From Streptomyces sp. NBC_01803 (GTDB taxonomy: Bacteria > Actinomycetota > Actinomycetes > Streptomycetales > Streptomycetaceae), in assembly GCF_035917415.1 (NCBI RefSeq), contig NZ_CP109073.1, positions 1,719,001-1,783,000 of the forward strand: a DNA stretch of 64,000 bases, written 5' to 3'. Of the stretch, positions 34,242-44,025 are shown one piece after another. Made by a program: the position numbers and the translations under genes. Every line of letters begins with the position of its first letter. Within the stretch, counting starts at the first letter, position 1. The notes under the pieces were generated by a model. That model had not been told where the DNA came from. It was given only the letters and a program-made list of their open reading frames with translations, and ran no database searches.

Positions 34242-35035
34242 AGCGTTCGCATCCCCTGGCCAACACCCTGGCTGTGCTGGGCTACTCGGTGATGATCGTC
34301 CCCATCCTGTTCGTCGTCGCCACCGCGTTCACCGAGGGGGAGACCCTCGCGTTCCCGCCCGAGGGCTTCTCGTTCCGCTGGTTCGAGGCGGCCGTGGACT
34401 ACGAGCCGTTCATGGAGGCCCTGGTCTCCAGCCTCCAACTCGCGCTGGTCTCCACGGTGCTCGCGCTCGCCGTCGGCATCCCGGCGGTGCTCGCCATCAT
34501 GCGCGGCCGGCTGCCCGGCAGATCGGTCGTCGAGGGGCTGTTCCTCTCCCCGCTGATCCTGCCGGAACTCGTCGTCGGGCTCGCCCTCTTCCAGCAGTTC
34601 ATGCTCCACCTGGAACTGGACAACTTCCGTACCCTGCTCATCGGGCACACCGCGATCCTGCTGCCCTACGCGGTCCGCGTCACCGGCGCCTCGCTCGCCC
34701 TGGCCGACCCCACGCTGGAGGACGCGGCCCGCGGCCTGGGCGCCTCGCCCTGGCGCACGTTCCGGACCGTGACGCTGCCGGTACTGCGGCCCGGGATCAT
34801 CTCGGCGGCCCTGCTGAGCTTCGTCACCTCGTTCAACAACGTGCCGATCTCGCTGCTGCTGCAGTCCCGCGACTTCCGCACCCTGCCGGTCACCATGCTC
34901 GATTACGTCCAGCAGAACTACACGCCGATCGTCGCCGCCATGTCCACGCTGCTGCTGGCCGGCACCGTCGCGCTCGCCTTCGCCGCCGAGCGGATCCTCG
35001 GCTTCGCCCGCATCTTCGGAGGGATCAACCGATGA
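34238..35035 (+). CDS. ABC transporter permease (PotC-like)
   Basis: A 265-residue second permease with about six membrane helices (LAVLGYSVMIVPILFVVATAF at 9-29). The EAA loop is LEDAARGLGASPWRTFRTVTLPVLRPGII near residue 165. The family signature FVTSFNNVPISLLL of PotC-type proteins follows. The GTG at 34238 overlaps the stop of the first permease, and its own stop overlaps the ATPase start (ATGA). It forms the membrane pore with the upstream permease. Confidence 0.9.
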   Translation: MKRSHPLANTLAVLGYSVMIVPILFVVATAFTEGETLAFPPEGFSFRWFEAAVDYEPFMEALVSSLQLALVSTVLALAVGIPAVLAIMRGRLPGRSVVEGLFLSPLILPELVVGLALFQQFMLHLELDNFRTLLIGHTAILLPYAVRVTGASLALADPTLEDAARGLGASPWRTFRTVTLPVLRPGIISAALLSFVTSFNNVPISLLLQSRDFRTLPVTMLDYVQQNYTPIVAAMSTLLLAGTVALAFAAERILGFARIFGGINR

Positions 35036-36072
35036 CCACCGCCGCCGAGTTCACCGAGGTCAGCCGCCGTTTCGGGGAGTTCACCGCGGTCGACTCACTG
35101 AACCTGGCCATCCGGGACGGCGAGCTGACCACCCTGCTCGGGCCGAGTGGCTGCGGCAAGACCACCTCGCTGCGGATGCTCGCCGGATACCTCACCCCGA
35201 GCTCCGGCACCATCACCATCGGCGGCCGGGACGTCACCAGGACCCCGCCGGAGAAGCGCGATCTGGGCATGGTGTTCCAGTCGTACGCGCTCTTCCCGCA
35301 CCTGAGCGTCGCCGACAACGTCGGCTACGGCCTCAAGCTGCGCAAGGTCTCCCGCGCCGAACGCACCCGCCGGGTCGGCGAGGCACTCGACCTCGTCGGC
35401 CTGGGCCACCTCGCGGACCGCCGCCCCAAGGCGCTCTCCGGCGGCCAGCAGCAGCGCGTCGCCCTCGCCCGCGCGATCGTCATCCGCCCCCGGCTCCTGC
35501 TGCTCGACGAGCCACTGTCCAACCTCGACGCCCGGCTCCGCGTGCAGATGCGCGGCGAGATCCGCCGCATCCAGGCGGAGACCGGACTCACCGTCGTGCT
35601 GGTCACCCATGACCAGGAGGAGGCGTTGGAGATGTCCGACCGCATGGTGGTGATGAACACCGGCCGGGTGATGCAGGAGGGCCCGCCGGACGACCTCTTC
35701 CCCGCTCCGGCCAACCGCTTCGTCGCCGAGTTCCTCGGCTACGAGAACTTCTTCCACCTGCCCTCCCGCGGCCTGGTCACCGTGCGGCCCGAACTGCTCA
35801 CCGTGCGGCCGGGCGACGACGGGACGGCGGCCGGGGCGGCGCCCGGAGCGGCCGACGGCACCACCGTGCCCGCCACCGTCACCTCCATCGCCTACCGCGG
35901 CGTCGAACTCCGGGTCGCCCTGGAGGCCGTCGACGCCACCGGCGCCACGGTGCCGCTGATCGCCTCCGTCCGCCGCGACACGGTGGCCCCCGAAGACCTG
36001 CCGGCCCTGCTGCCCGGCGGCCGGGTCACCGTCTCCGCCACGCCCGACCACCTCGTTCCGCTCGCCGCGTGA
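35032..36072 (+). CDS. ABC transporter ATP-binding protein (PotA-like)
   Basis: The 346-residue ATPase that powers the importer. Walker A is GPSGCGKTT (38-46), the Q-loop MVFQSYALFPHL, the ABC signature LSGGQQQRVALARAI, Walker B LLLLDEPLSNLD and the H-loop LVTHDQEEA. The C-terminal 110 residues are a TOBE-like regulatory domain, as in PotA. The ATG at 35032 is coupled to the permease stop. The order permease-permease-ATPase-binding protein matches spermidine/putrescine-type systems, but the substrate is not proved. Confidence 0.93.
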   Translation: MTTAAEFTEVSRRFGEFTAVDSLNLAIRDGELTTLLGPSGCGKTTSLRMLAGYLTPSSGTITIGGRDVTRTPPEKRDLGMVFQSYALFPHLSVADNVGYGLKLRKVSRAERTRRVGEALDLVGLGHLADRRPKALSGGQQQRVALARAIVIRPRLLLLDEPLSNLDARLRVQMRGEIRRIQAETGLTVVLVTHDQEEALEMSDRMVVMNTGRVMQEGPPDDLFPAPANRFVAEFLGYENFFHLPSRGLVTVRPELLTVRPGDDGTAAGAAPGAADGTTVPATVTSIAYRGVELRVALEAVDATGATVPLIASVRRDTVAPEDLPALLPGGRVTVSATPDHLVPLAA

Positions 36073-36154
36073 CCCGACGCGCGGCGCGCCGTTCCCTGAC
36101 CCTCCGCAGTCCCCAACTCCCCAGCACCACCACCAGAAAGGCCAGGCCCAGATC

Positions 36155-37249
36155 ATGACAAGACCCACCCCGCGCGCCGGCGCGATCGCCGCCGGAACGA
36201 TAACGGCCGTGCTCGCCCTCAACGCCTGCGGATCCGACTCCGGCTCCGGCTCCGATTCCTCCGACGGCGGCTCGGAGGGGCTGGCCGGCTCCACCATCGT
36301 GGTGAGCGCCTTCCCGTTCGGCGTCGAGGAATTCGAGGCCAACGTCGTCGAGCCGTTCGAGGAGGCCACCGGCGCCAACGTCGAGATCGAGAACGGCAGC
36401 AACGCCGACCGCCTCACCCAGCTCCAGCTCGCCGCCGGCGACCCGGGCATCGACGTGATGCTCATCTCCGACACTTTCGCCGCGCTGGGCCAATCCCAGG
36501 ATCTCTTCCAGGAGTTCGACGCCGAGGACGTGCCCAACCTCGACGCCCTCAGCGACTTCGCCCTCGACGACGCCTACGCCGGCCCCGCCTACACCTACCA
36601 GCTCAACGGCATCCTCTACCGGACGGACGAGCTGAGCGCCGAACAGGCCGCCGACTGGTCCCTCTTCGGCAACCCGGATTACGCCGGCCGCCTGGCCCTC
36701 CCCGACATCTCCGCCACCGCCGGGCAGCTCACCGTCTCCGGCATCGGCGAAGCGAACGGCGACGGCCCCTACGACGTCGACTCGGCGTTCTCCACCATGG
36801 GCGAATGGGCGCCGGACATCCTGCAGTTCTACACCGCGACCACTGAGGTCACGAACCTCATCACGCAGGGCGAGATCGCCGCCGTGCCGACCATCATCGG
36901 CTTCGTCCCGCCGCTGATCGAGTCCGGCCAGCCGGTGAGCTGGACCCCGCCGGCGGAGGGCCGTTACATGGCCACCAACCGCCTGATGATCCCCGAGGGC
37001 GCGCCGAACACCGAGGGCGCCCACGCCTTCATCGACTACATGCTCTCCCAGGAGGCCCAGCAGGCCACCACCGCCACCGACCTCCCGGTGCGGCCCGACG
37101 TGGAACCCGCCCCGGCCTTCACCGACCTCATGGGGGAGGGGGCCGCCGACCCGGTCGCGATGGGCTACCAGACGCTCGATCCGGAGCAGATGGTGGACAA
37201 CCGCACCGAATGGGTCGAGCGGTTCGCGCGGGAGGTGTCCGGCCAGTAG
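36155..37249 (+). CDS. ABC transporter substrate-binding lipoprotein (PotD-like)
   Basis: A 364-residue extracellular binding protein. The signal peptide ends in a lipobox LNAC (Cys near residue 25), followed by a Gly/Ser/Asp linker, so it is anchored to the outer face of the membrane. The body has the PotD/type 2 periplasmic fold: VVEPFEEATGANVEIENG, then YTYQLNGILYRTDEL and RYMATNRLMIPEGAPNTEGAHAFIDYML. Proteins of this class bind polyamines or other small cations and also nucleoside-like or sulfonated compounds, so the ligand is open. It follows the ATPase after 82 bp. A deaminase gene comes next. Confidence 0.9.
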   Translation: MTRPTPRAGAIAAGTITAVLALNACGSDSGSGSDSSDGGSEGLAGSTIVVSAFPFGVEEFEANVVEPFEEATGANVEIENGSNADRLTQLQLAAGDPGIDVMLISDTFAALGQSQDLFQEFDAEDVPNLDALSDFALDDAYAGPAYTYQLNGILYRTDELSAEQAADWSLFGNPDYAGRLALPDISATAGQLTVSGIGEANGDGPYDVDSAFSTMGEWAPDILQFYTATTEVTNLITQGEIAAVPTIIGFVPPLIESGQPVSWTPPAEGRYMATNRLMIPEGAPNTEGAHAFIDYMLSQEAQQATTATDLPVRPDVEPAPAFTDLMGEGAADPVAMGYQTLDPEQMVDNRTEWVERFAREVSGQ

Positions 37250-37260
37250 GGCTGTTCACC

Positions 37261-38361
37261 ATGCACCTCACCGACTACCTGACACGCCTGCCGAAAGCGG
37301 ATCTGCACTGCCACCTCATCGGCACCGTCCGCGCCGGGACCTTCGCCGACCTGGCACGCCGCGCGGGACTCGACCTGCCCGCCCCGCCGGAGACCATCTG
37401 GCGGGACATCAACTCCCTGCCGCCCGATCCCGCCCTCTACCGGCACACCCGTATCCCGGTGCCGTCGGGCGCGGGGACCGACGAGCCGGAGGTCTCCTAC
37501 TCGCTCTTCCGGGCCAGCGAGTGGGTGATGGCGGCGCTGGGCGGCGCGGACGACATCACCCGCATCACGTATGAGGCGTTCGAGGACGCCCACCGCAGCG
37601 CCACCCGCCACGTGGAGCTGCACATCGACGATGTGCCGCCTCAGCTCGCCTCGCTCGGCTTCCATGGCCTGGTCGACGCCTGCGTGGACGGCATCAAGCT
37701 GGCGGAACGCGACTTCGGTATGACCGGGCGGCTGATCGCCTCCATCGACCGCAGCCGCGACGCGGAGGAGGCGCTGGCCTTCGTCCGGAAGGTGGCCGAC
37801 CGGCCGAACGACTACCTGGCCGGGATCGGGCTGGTCAACCTGGAACTGGCCGGACCGCCCGAGCGGTTCGCCGACGCCTACCGGCTGGCGGGCGCGGCGG
37901 GGCTGCGCCGTACGGCGCACTCCTCCGAGCACGCGCCCGTCGCGGAGAACACCCGCACCTGCCTGGACCTGCTCGGCTGTGACCGTATCGACCACGGCTA
38001 CTACGTGCTGGAGGACGACGCCCTGGTCGCGCGATGCCGCGACGAGGGCGTGCCGTTCACCGTCATCTCGACGACCTCCCGCAGGTCGTGGCGGCCTTGG
38101 CGGCGCGCGTCCATCGGCGCCATGGCGGCGGCCGGACTCAACGTCATCCTCGCCTCCGACGACCCCGGCATGTTCCCGACCAGCCTGGCCGGGGAGTACC
38201 GGATCGCGGCCGAGACCATCGGCCTGTCCGCGGCACGGCTGCGGGAGATGTCCCTGGCGGGCATCGAGGCGGCCTGGCTCCCACCCGCCGAGAAGGCCGC
38301 CGCCCGCGCCCGGTTCGCACGCGAGATCGCCGCCCTCGACGCGGAGTTCCCGCCGGGCTGA
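37261..38361 (+). CDS. Adenosine deaminase family protein
   Basis: A 366-residue amidohydrolase of the adenosine/AMP deaminase group. All metal and catalytic residues are present: His16 and His18 in DLHCHLIG, His220 and Glu223 in AHSSEH, His245 in DRIDHGYYVL, and Asp300/Asp301 in ILASDDPGMF. It should hydrolyse an amino group from a purine or related heterocycle. The second motif HCHLIG differs from the usual HxHLxG(A), so the natural substrate may not be adenosine. It begins 11 bases after the binding protein, in the same operon, which suggests that the transported compound is deaminated inside the cell. Confidence 0.85.
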   Translation: MHLTDYLTRLPKADLHCHLIGTVRAGTFADLARRAGLDLPAPPETIWRDINSLPPDPALYRHTRIPVPSGAGTDEPEVSYSLFRASEWVMAALGGADDITRITYEAFEDAHRSATRHVELHIDDVPPQLASLGFHGLVDACVDGIKLAERDFGMTGRLIASIDRSRDAEEALAFVRKVADRPNDYLAGIGLVNLELAGPPERFADAYRLAGAAGLRRTAHSSEHAPVAENTRTCLDLLGCDRIDHGYYVLEDDALVARCRDEGVPFTVISTTSRRSWRPWRRASIGAMAAAGLNVILASDDPGMFPTSLAGEYRIAAETIGLSAARLREMSLAGIEAAWLPPAEKAAARARFAREIAALDAEFPPG

Positions 38362-38411
38362 GCCGGGCCGAGCCGGGCTGAACTTTCGGCCCGCAGGCCG
38401 TCTCCGGCGCG

Positions 38412-38465
38412 TCGCGGTCATCGCGGTCATCGCGGTCATCGCGGTCATCGCGGTCATCGCGGTCA
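38412..38465. repeat. Six tandem 9-bp repeats TCGCGGTCA
   Basis: Six perfect units from 38412 to 38465, between the deaminase stop and the broken lyase gene. No gene is supported there. The array looks like slippage in non-selected DNA. Confidence 0.95.
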
Positions 38466-38546
38466 TCGAGACACTTCCGTTCGCGGACCGGCATACGTCC
38501 GAGACAAGGGGCTTCCACCTTCTCGGAAAACACCGTTTTCTGAGAG

Positions 38547-39072
38547 GTGACACCGTTGCCCATCGTCGCCGAGCGTCTGTGGCGCGGCCGGTTCAATGCC
38601 GAACCGGACCCCGCCCTGACCGCGCTTTCCCGGTCGGAACCCAGCTATGTCGACCTCGCCCCCTAGACCTGGCGGGCTCCCGGTCCCACGCCAGGGAACT
38701 GCACCGGGCCGGCATCCTCGACGCGGGTGAACTGGACCGCCTGCTCACGGCCATCGGCGAGCTGGACGCCGACGTCCTCGTCGCCGGGAGCGGCCCGCAC
38801 CCGGCGACGAGGACGTGCACACCTTCCTGGAGCGCGTACTGACCGAGCGTCGCGGCACGGTGAGCGGCACGCTCCGCGCCGGCCGGTCCCGCAACGACCA
38901 GGCCGCCAACGACCTGCGGCTCTCTCGGCGCGACCGGTCCCGCACGCTGGCCGTCGCCGTGCTGGACCTTCAGGACTCCCTGGTCGGCCTGGCCCGCCGG
39001 CACCGGGGCACATACGCCCCCGGCTTCACCCACCTCCATCCCGCCCAGCCCGTGCTGTTCGCCCACCATCTC
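38547..39072 (+). pseudogene. Broken argininosuccinate-lyase-like gene
   Basis: Three reading frames must be joined to recover a fumarase/aspartase-superfamily N-terminus. First comes LWRGRFNAEPDPALTALSRS, ended by TAG at 38664 where one base seems lost from a Tyr codon. The second piece is AGSRSHARELHRAGILDAGELDRLL. After a second frameshift near 38808 the third piece is DEDVHTFLERVLTERRG, then LRAGRSRNDQAANDLRL and THLHPAQPVLFAHHL. Similarity stops at 39072, at about 175 of the usual 460 codons. The likely old start is TTG 38556 or GTG 38547 after GAGAGG. It is a nonfunctional remnant at the end of the transporter-deaminase operon. Confidence 0.88.
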
Positions 39073-39491
39073 CGAGGGCGCGCTCTCGGCGGGGCAGGGC
39101 GACGCGGACGGATCGCGCGAGCCCCACCGACGGGACGAACGCGCGTCGAGCCCCGATTCCGGCGTTTCCGCAGGAACCCGTGCGCGCGACGTCGTGGCCC
39201 CCCCATGACCCGTGGGTCCGCGAGCCGACGCGCGGTGTCGGCCGGGACGCGCTCGGCGGCGGACCATGGCGAAGGGAGCGGATCGCGCCGGTCCACCCCC
39301 GCACGAGGGCGTGGACCCGCGGACCGCGTTCACCCGGATGGCGGAGCTCGGGGCCGTGCTGACATGCCGCCGTTGACCTGCGGTGTTCCACTGCCGGGGG
39401 TCGGCCCGGCGCGGGTGGGACGGGAGGCGCGTCCTTACGCTGACGGCATGCCCACCGCTCGTTCCGGATCGGGGAGCCGAAGGGAAGTCGC
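39073..39491. other. Intergenic remnant DNA
   Basis: About 420 bp between the broken lyase and the alcohol dehydrogenase. A short plus-strand frame ending VDPRTAFTRMAELGAVLTCRR (about 39309-39376) looks like the tail of some protein, but I cannot identify it. Nothing else is supported. The dehydrogenase promoter probably lies near its 3' end. Confidence 0.4.
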
Positions 39492-40532
39492 ATGAAGGCA
39501 GTCCAGTACCGGGAGATAGGCGCCGCGCCCGAGGTCGTCACCGTGCCGGAGCCCGAGCCGGGACCGGGACAGGTACTGCTGAAGGTCGCCGCCGCGGGCG
39601 TGTGCCACTCCGACATCGCTGTGATGAGCTGGCCCGCCGAGACCTTCCCGTACGCGCTGCCGCTCACCCTCGGCCACGAGGGCACGGGCACGGTGGAGGC
39701 GCTGGGCGAGGGGGTCATCGGCCTCGCCGAGGGCGACCCGGTCGCCGTCTACGGCCCGCAGGGCTGCGGGCGGTGTGCCAAGTGCGCCGAGGGCAAGGAG
39801 AACTACTGCCTGCGCGCCGCCGAACTGGGCATCTACCCGCCCGGCCTGGGCGCCCCCGGCGCCATGGCCGAGTACCTGCTGATCGACGACGCGCGGTTCC
39901 TGCTGCCGCTGGCCGGGCTCGACCCGGTGACGTCGGTGCCGCTGACCGACGCCGGGCTGACGCCCTACCACGCGATCAAGCGCTCACTGCCCAAGCTGGT
40001 GGCCGACTCCACGGCCGTGGTGATCGGCACCGGCGGCCTCGGGCATGTCGCCATCCAACTCCTGCGCGCGCTGACCCCGAGCCGGGTCGTCGCGCTGGAC
40101 GTCTCCGAGGAGAAGCTCGCACTGGCCCGCGAGGTCGGGGCGCACGAGACCGTGCTCTCGGACGAACACGCCCCCGAGCACGTCCGGCGGCTGACCGGCG
40201 GGCTCGGCGCGCAGGCGGTCTTCGACTTCGTGGGCGCCCAGGCCACCGTCACCACGGCGGGCGCGGTCGCCGCCGTGGAGGGCGATGTGGCGATCGTCGG
40301 CATCGGCGGCGGGGCGCTGCCGGTCGGCATCAGCACCACGGCGTTCGACGTGGAGGTGACCGCGCCGTACTGGGGCAGCCGGGGCGAGCTGGGCGAGGTG
40401 CTGGCCCTGGCCAGGGCCGGTGCCGTCGAGGTCCAGGTGGAGACGTACGGCATTGACGAAGCACCGCTGGCCTACGAGCGGCTGCACGCCGGACAGGTCA
40501 ACGGCCGCGCCGTCATCCTGCCCCACGGATGA
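39492..40532 (+). CDS. Zinc-dependent alcohol dehydrogenase (MDR family)
   Basis: A 346-residue medium-chain dehydrogenase. The catalytic zinc ligand Cys is in AAAGVCHSDIAVM with LGHEGTG following. The structural zinc cluster has all four cysteines in CGRCAKCAEGKENYC. The cofactor fold is VVIGTGGLGHVAIQLL, with Asp in ALDVS suggesting NAD+ preference. The substrate is unknown; the closest general type is an alcohol or aldehyde reductase. The ATG at 39492 has GAAGGGAAG upstream. It is convergent with serA, and a 13-bp-stem hairpin overlaps its stop. Confidence 0.88.
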   Translation: MKAVQYREIGAAPEVVTVPEPEPGPGQVLLKVAAAGVCHSDIAVMSWPAETFPYALPLTLGHEGTGTVEALGEGVIGLAEGDPVAVYGPQGCGRCAKCAEGKENYCLRAAELGIYPPGLGAPGAMAEYLLIDDARFLLPLAGLDPVTSVPLTDAGLTPYHAIKRSLPKLVADSTAVVIGTGGLGHVAIQLLRALTPSRVVALDVSEEKLALAREVGAHETVLSDEHAPEHVRRLTGGLGAQAVFDFVGAQATVTTAGAVAAVEGDVAIVGIGGGALPVGISTTAFDVEVTAPYWGSRGELGEVLALARAGAVEVQVETYGIDEAPLAYERLHAGQVNGRAVILPHG

Positions 40533-40545
40533 ACGGCGCGGCCGT
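40501..40545. terminator. Hairpin between converging adh and serA
   Basis: A perfect 13-bp inverted repeat, ACGGCCGCGCCGT (40501-40513) and its complement at 40533-40545, with a 19-base loop that contains the dehydrogenase stop codon. The serA stop is at 40573, so it can serve both genes. Confidence 0.6.
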
Positions 40546-40572
40546 CTCACGCGACGCCCGCGAGGGCGGCGC

Positions 40573-42162
40573 TCAGTCGGTGAGGTTGACCCCGCGGGCC
40601 GAGGTGGCGCCGATCTCGTCGGCGATCTCGGCGAGCACCGGCGCCGGGATGGTGCCGTCCACGGTCAGGGCGATCAGCGCCTCGCCGCCCTCCTCGGCGC
40701 GGGCCACCTGCATGCCCGCGATGTTGATCTCGGCCTCGCCCAGGATGCGGCCGAGGGCACCGACGATGCCGGGGCGGTCGGTGTAGCGGAGGAACGCCAT
40801 GTGGTCGGCGACCGCGAGATCCACGGTGTGCTGGCCGATGGCGACGATCTTCTGCAGGTACTTCGGCCCGGCCAGGGTGCCCGAGACGGACACGACCTCG
40901 CCGCTGGTGAGGGTGCCGCGCACGGTGATCAGGTTCCGGTGGTCGGGCGACTCGGAGCTGGTGGTCAGCCGCACCTCGACACCGCGCTCCTGCGCGAAGA
41001 GGGGCGCGTTGACATACGACACCGTCTCGGCCACCACGTCCTCGAAGACGCCCTTGAGCGCGGACAACTCCAGGATCTTGACGTCGTGCTGGGTGATCTC
41101 GCCGCACACCTCGACGTCGAGCCGCTGGGCGACCTCGCCGGCCAGGGCGGTGAAGATGCGGCCCAGCTTCTCGGCCAGCGGCAGCCCCGGCCGCACGTCC
41201 TGGGCGATGACGCCGCCCTGCACGTTGACCGCGTCGGGCACCAGCTCGCCGGCCAGCGCCAACCGCACCGACTTGGCGACGGAGATGCCGGCCTTCTCCT
41301 GGGCCTCGCCGGTCGAGGCGCCCAGGTGCGGGGTGCAGACCACGGTGTCGAACTCGAACAGCGGCGAGTCCGTACAGGGCTCGGTCGCGTAGACGTCGAG
41401 ACCGGCGCCGGCCACCCGGCCCTCCTTCAGGGCGCTGAGCAGGGCGGCCTCGTCCACGATGCCGCCGCGGGCCGCGTTGACGATGCGGACCGACGGCTTG
41501 ACCTTGTGCAGCGCCTCATCGCCGATGAGGCCCAGGGTCTCGGGCGTCTTCGGCAGGTGGACGCTGATGAAGTCGGCGGTGGCGAGCAGCTCGTCCAGGG
41601 TGAGCAGCTTGACGCCGAGCTGCGCGGCGCGGGCAGGCTGCACATAGGGGTCGTAGGCCACGACCTGCATGCCGAACGCGGCCATGCGCTGGGCGACCAG
41701 CAGCCCGATGCGGCCCAGGCCGACGACGCCGAGGGTCTTCTCGGACAGCTCGACGCCGGTGTACTTGCTCCGCTTCCACTCGCCGTTCTTCAGCGCGGCG
41801 TTGGCCTGCGGGATGCTGCGCGCCGTGGAGATGAGCAGGCCGCAGGCGAGCTCGGCGGCGGTGACAATGTTCGAGGTGGGGGCGTTGACGACCATCACGC
41901 CCGCCTTGGTGGCGGCGGCCACGTCCACGTTGTCCAGGCCGACGCCCGCGCGGGCGACGACCTTGAGGCGGCGGGTGGCGGCGATCGCCTCGGCGTCCAC
42001 CTTGGTGGCGCTGCGGATCAGGACGGCGTCCACATCCGCGATCGCGCTCAGCAACTCGGCGCGGTTCGCGCCGTCGCAGTGCCGGATCTCGAAATCCGGG
42101 CCCAAGGCGTCGACGGTCGCGGGGGAAAGCTCTTCGGCGATGAGTACGACAGGCTTGCTCAC
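40573..42162 (-). CDS. serA: D-3-phosphoglycerate dehydrogenase
   Basis: The first step of serine synthesis, NAD+-dependent. The 529-residue long form has the 2-hydroxyacid dehydrogenase domain (LGVVGLGRIGLLVAQRMAAFG as the NAD fold, RIVNAARGGIVDEAAL, then the His in CTPHLGAST), an intervening ASB domain, and a C-terminal ACT domain from about residue 455 (FLRYTDRPGIVGALGRIL) that senses serine. The GTG at 42162 has AAAGGA twelve bases upstream. It follows ilvC on the same strand after 222 bp of noncoding DNA with its own promoter presumably. It is adjacent to ilvBNC as in other Streptomyces. Confidence 0.96.
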   Translation of the reverse strand: MSKPVVLIAEELSPATVDALGPDFEIRHCDGANRAELLSAIADVDAVLIRSATKVDAEAIAATRRLKVVARAGVGLDNVDVAAATKAGVMVVNAPTSNIVTAAELACGLLISTARSIPQANAALKNGEWKRSKYTGVELSEKTLGVVGLGRIGLLVAQRMAAFGMQVVAYDPYVQPARAAQLGVKLLTLDELLATADFISVHLPKTPETLGLIGDEALHKVKPSVRIVNAARGGIVDEAALLSALKEGRVAGAGLDVYATEPCTDSPLFEFDTVVCTPHLGASTGEAQEKAGISVAKSVRLALAGELVPDAVNVQGGVIAQDVRPGLPLAEKLGRIFTALAGEVAQRLDVEVCGEITQHDVKILELSALKGVFEDVVAETVSYVNAPLFAQERGVEVRLTTSSESPDHRNLITVRGTLTSGEVVSVSGTLAGPKYLQKIVAIGQHTVDLAVADHMAFLRYTDRPGIVGALGRILGEAEINIAGMQVARAEEGGEALIALTVDGTIPAPVLAEIADEIGATSARGVNLTD

Positions 42163-42384
42163 AGGTCTCACTGGTCCTTTGCGGTGGGCCGGGTCCCGAC
42201 GGCCGACGGCGGGGAGAGAGGGAGAAGGCCGCGTGGAGACGCACGACGCTGTGAGCCTGTGACGCGAATTGGCGCTGCAGTGCAGTGTATCGGCGCGGTG
42301 GCGGCCCGCCAGACTGCTGACGGAGGCCACCGCCCGATCGAGCGAACTCCCGCGGTGGGGTGTGGCCGAAGGACGGCCGGAACG

Positions 42385-43999
<1,615 letters not shown>

Positions 44000-44025
44000 G
44001 TCGGTTCGCTACCTCGGCGTGTGGG

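Noticed and set aside
38412..38465. Short tandem repeats considered as a CRISPR array
   Set aside because: Units are 9 bp and contiguous with no spacers.
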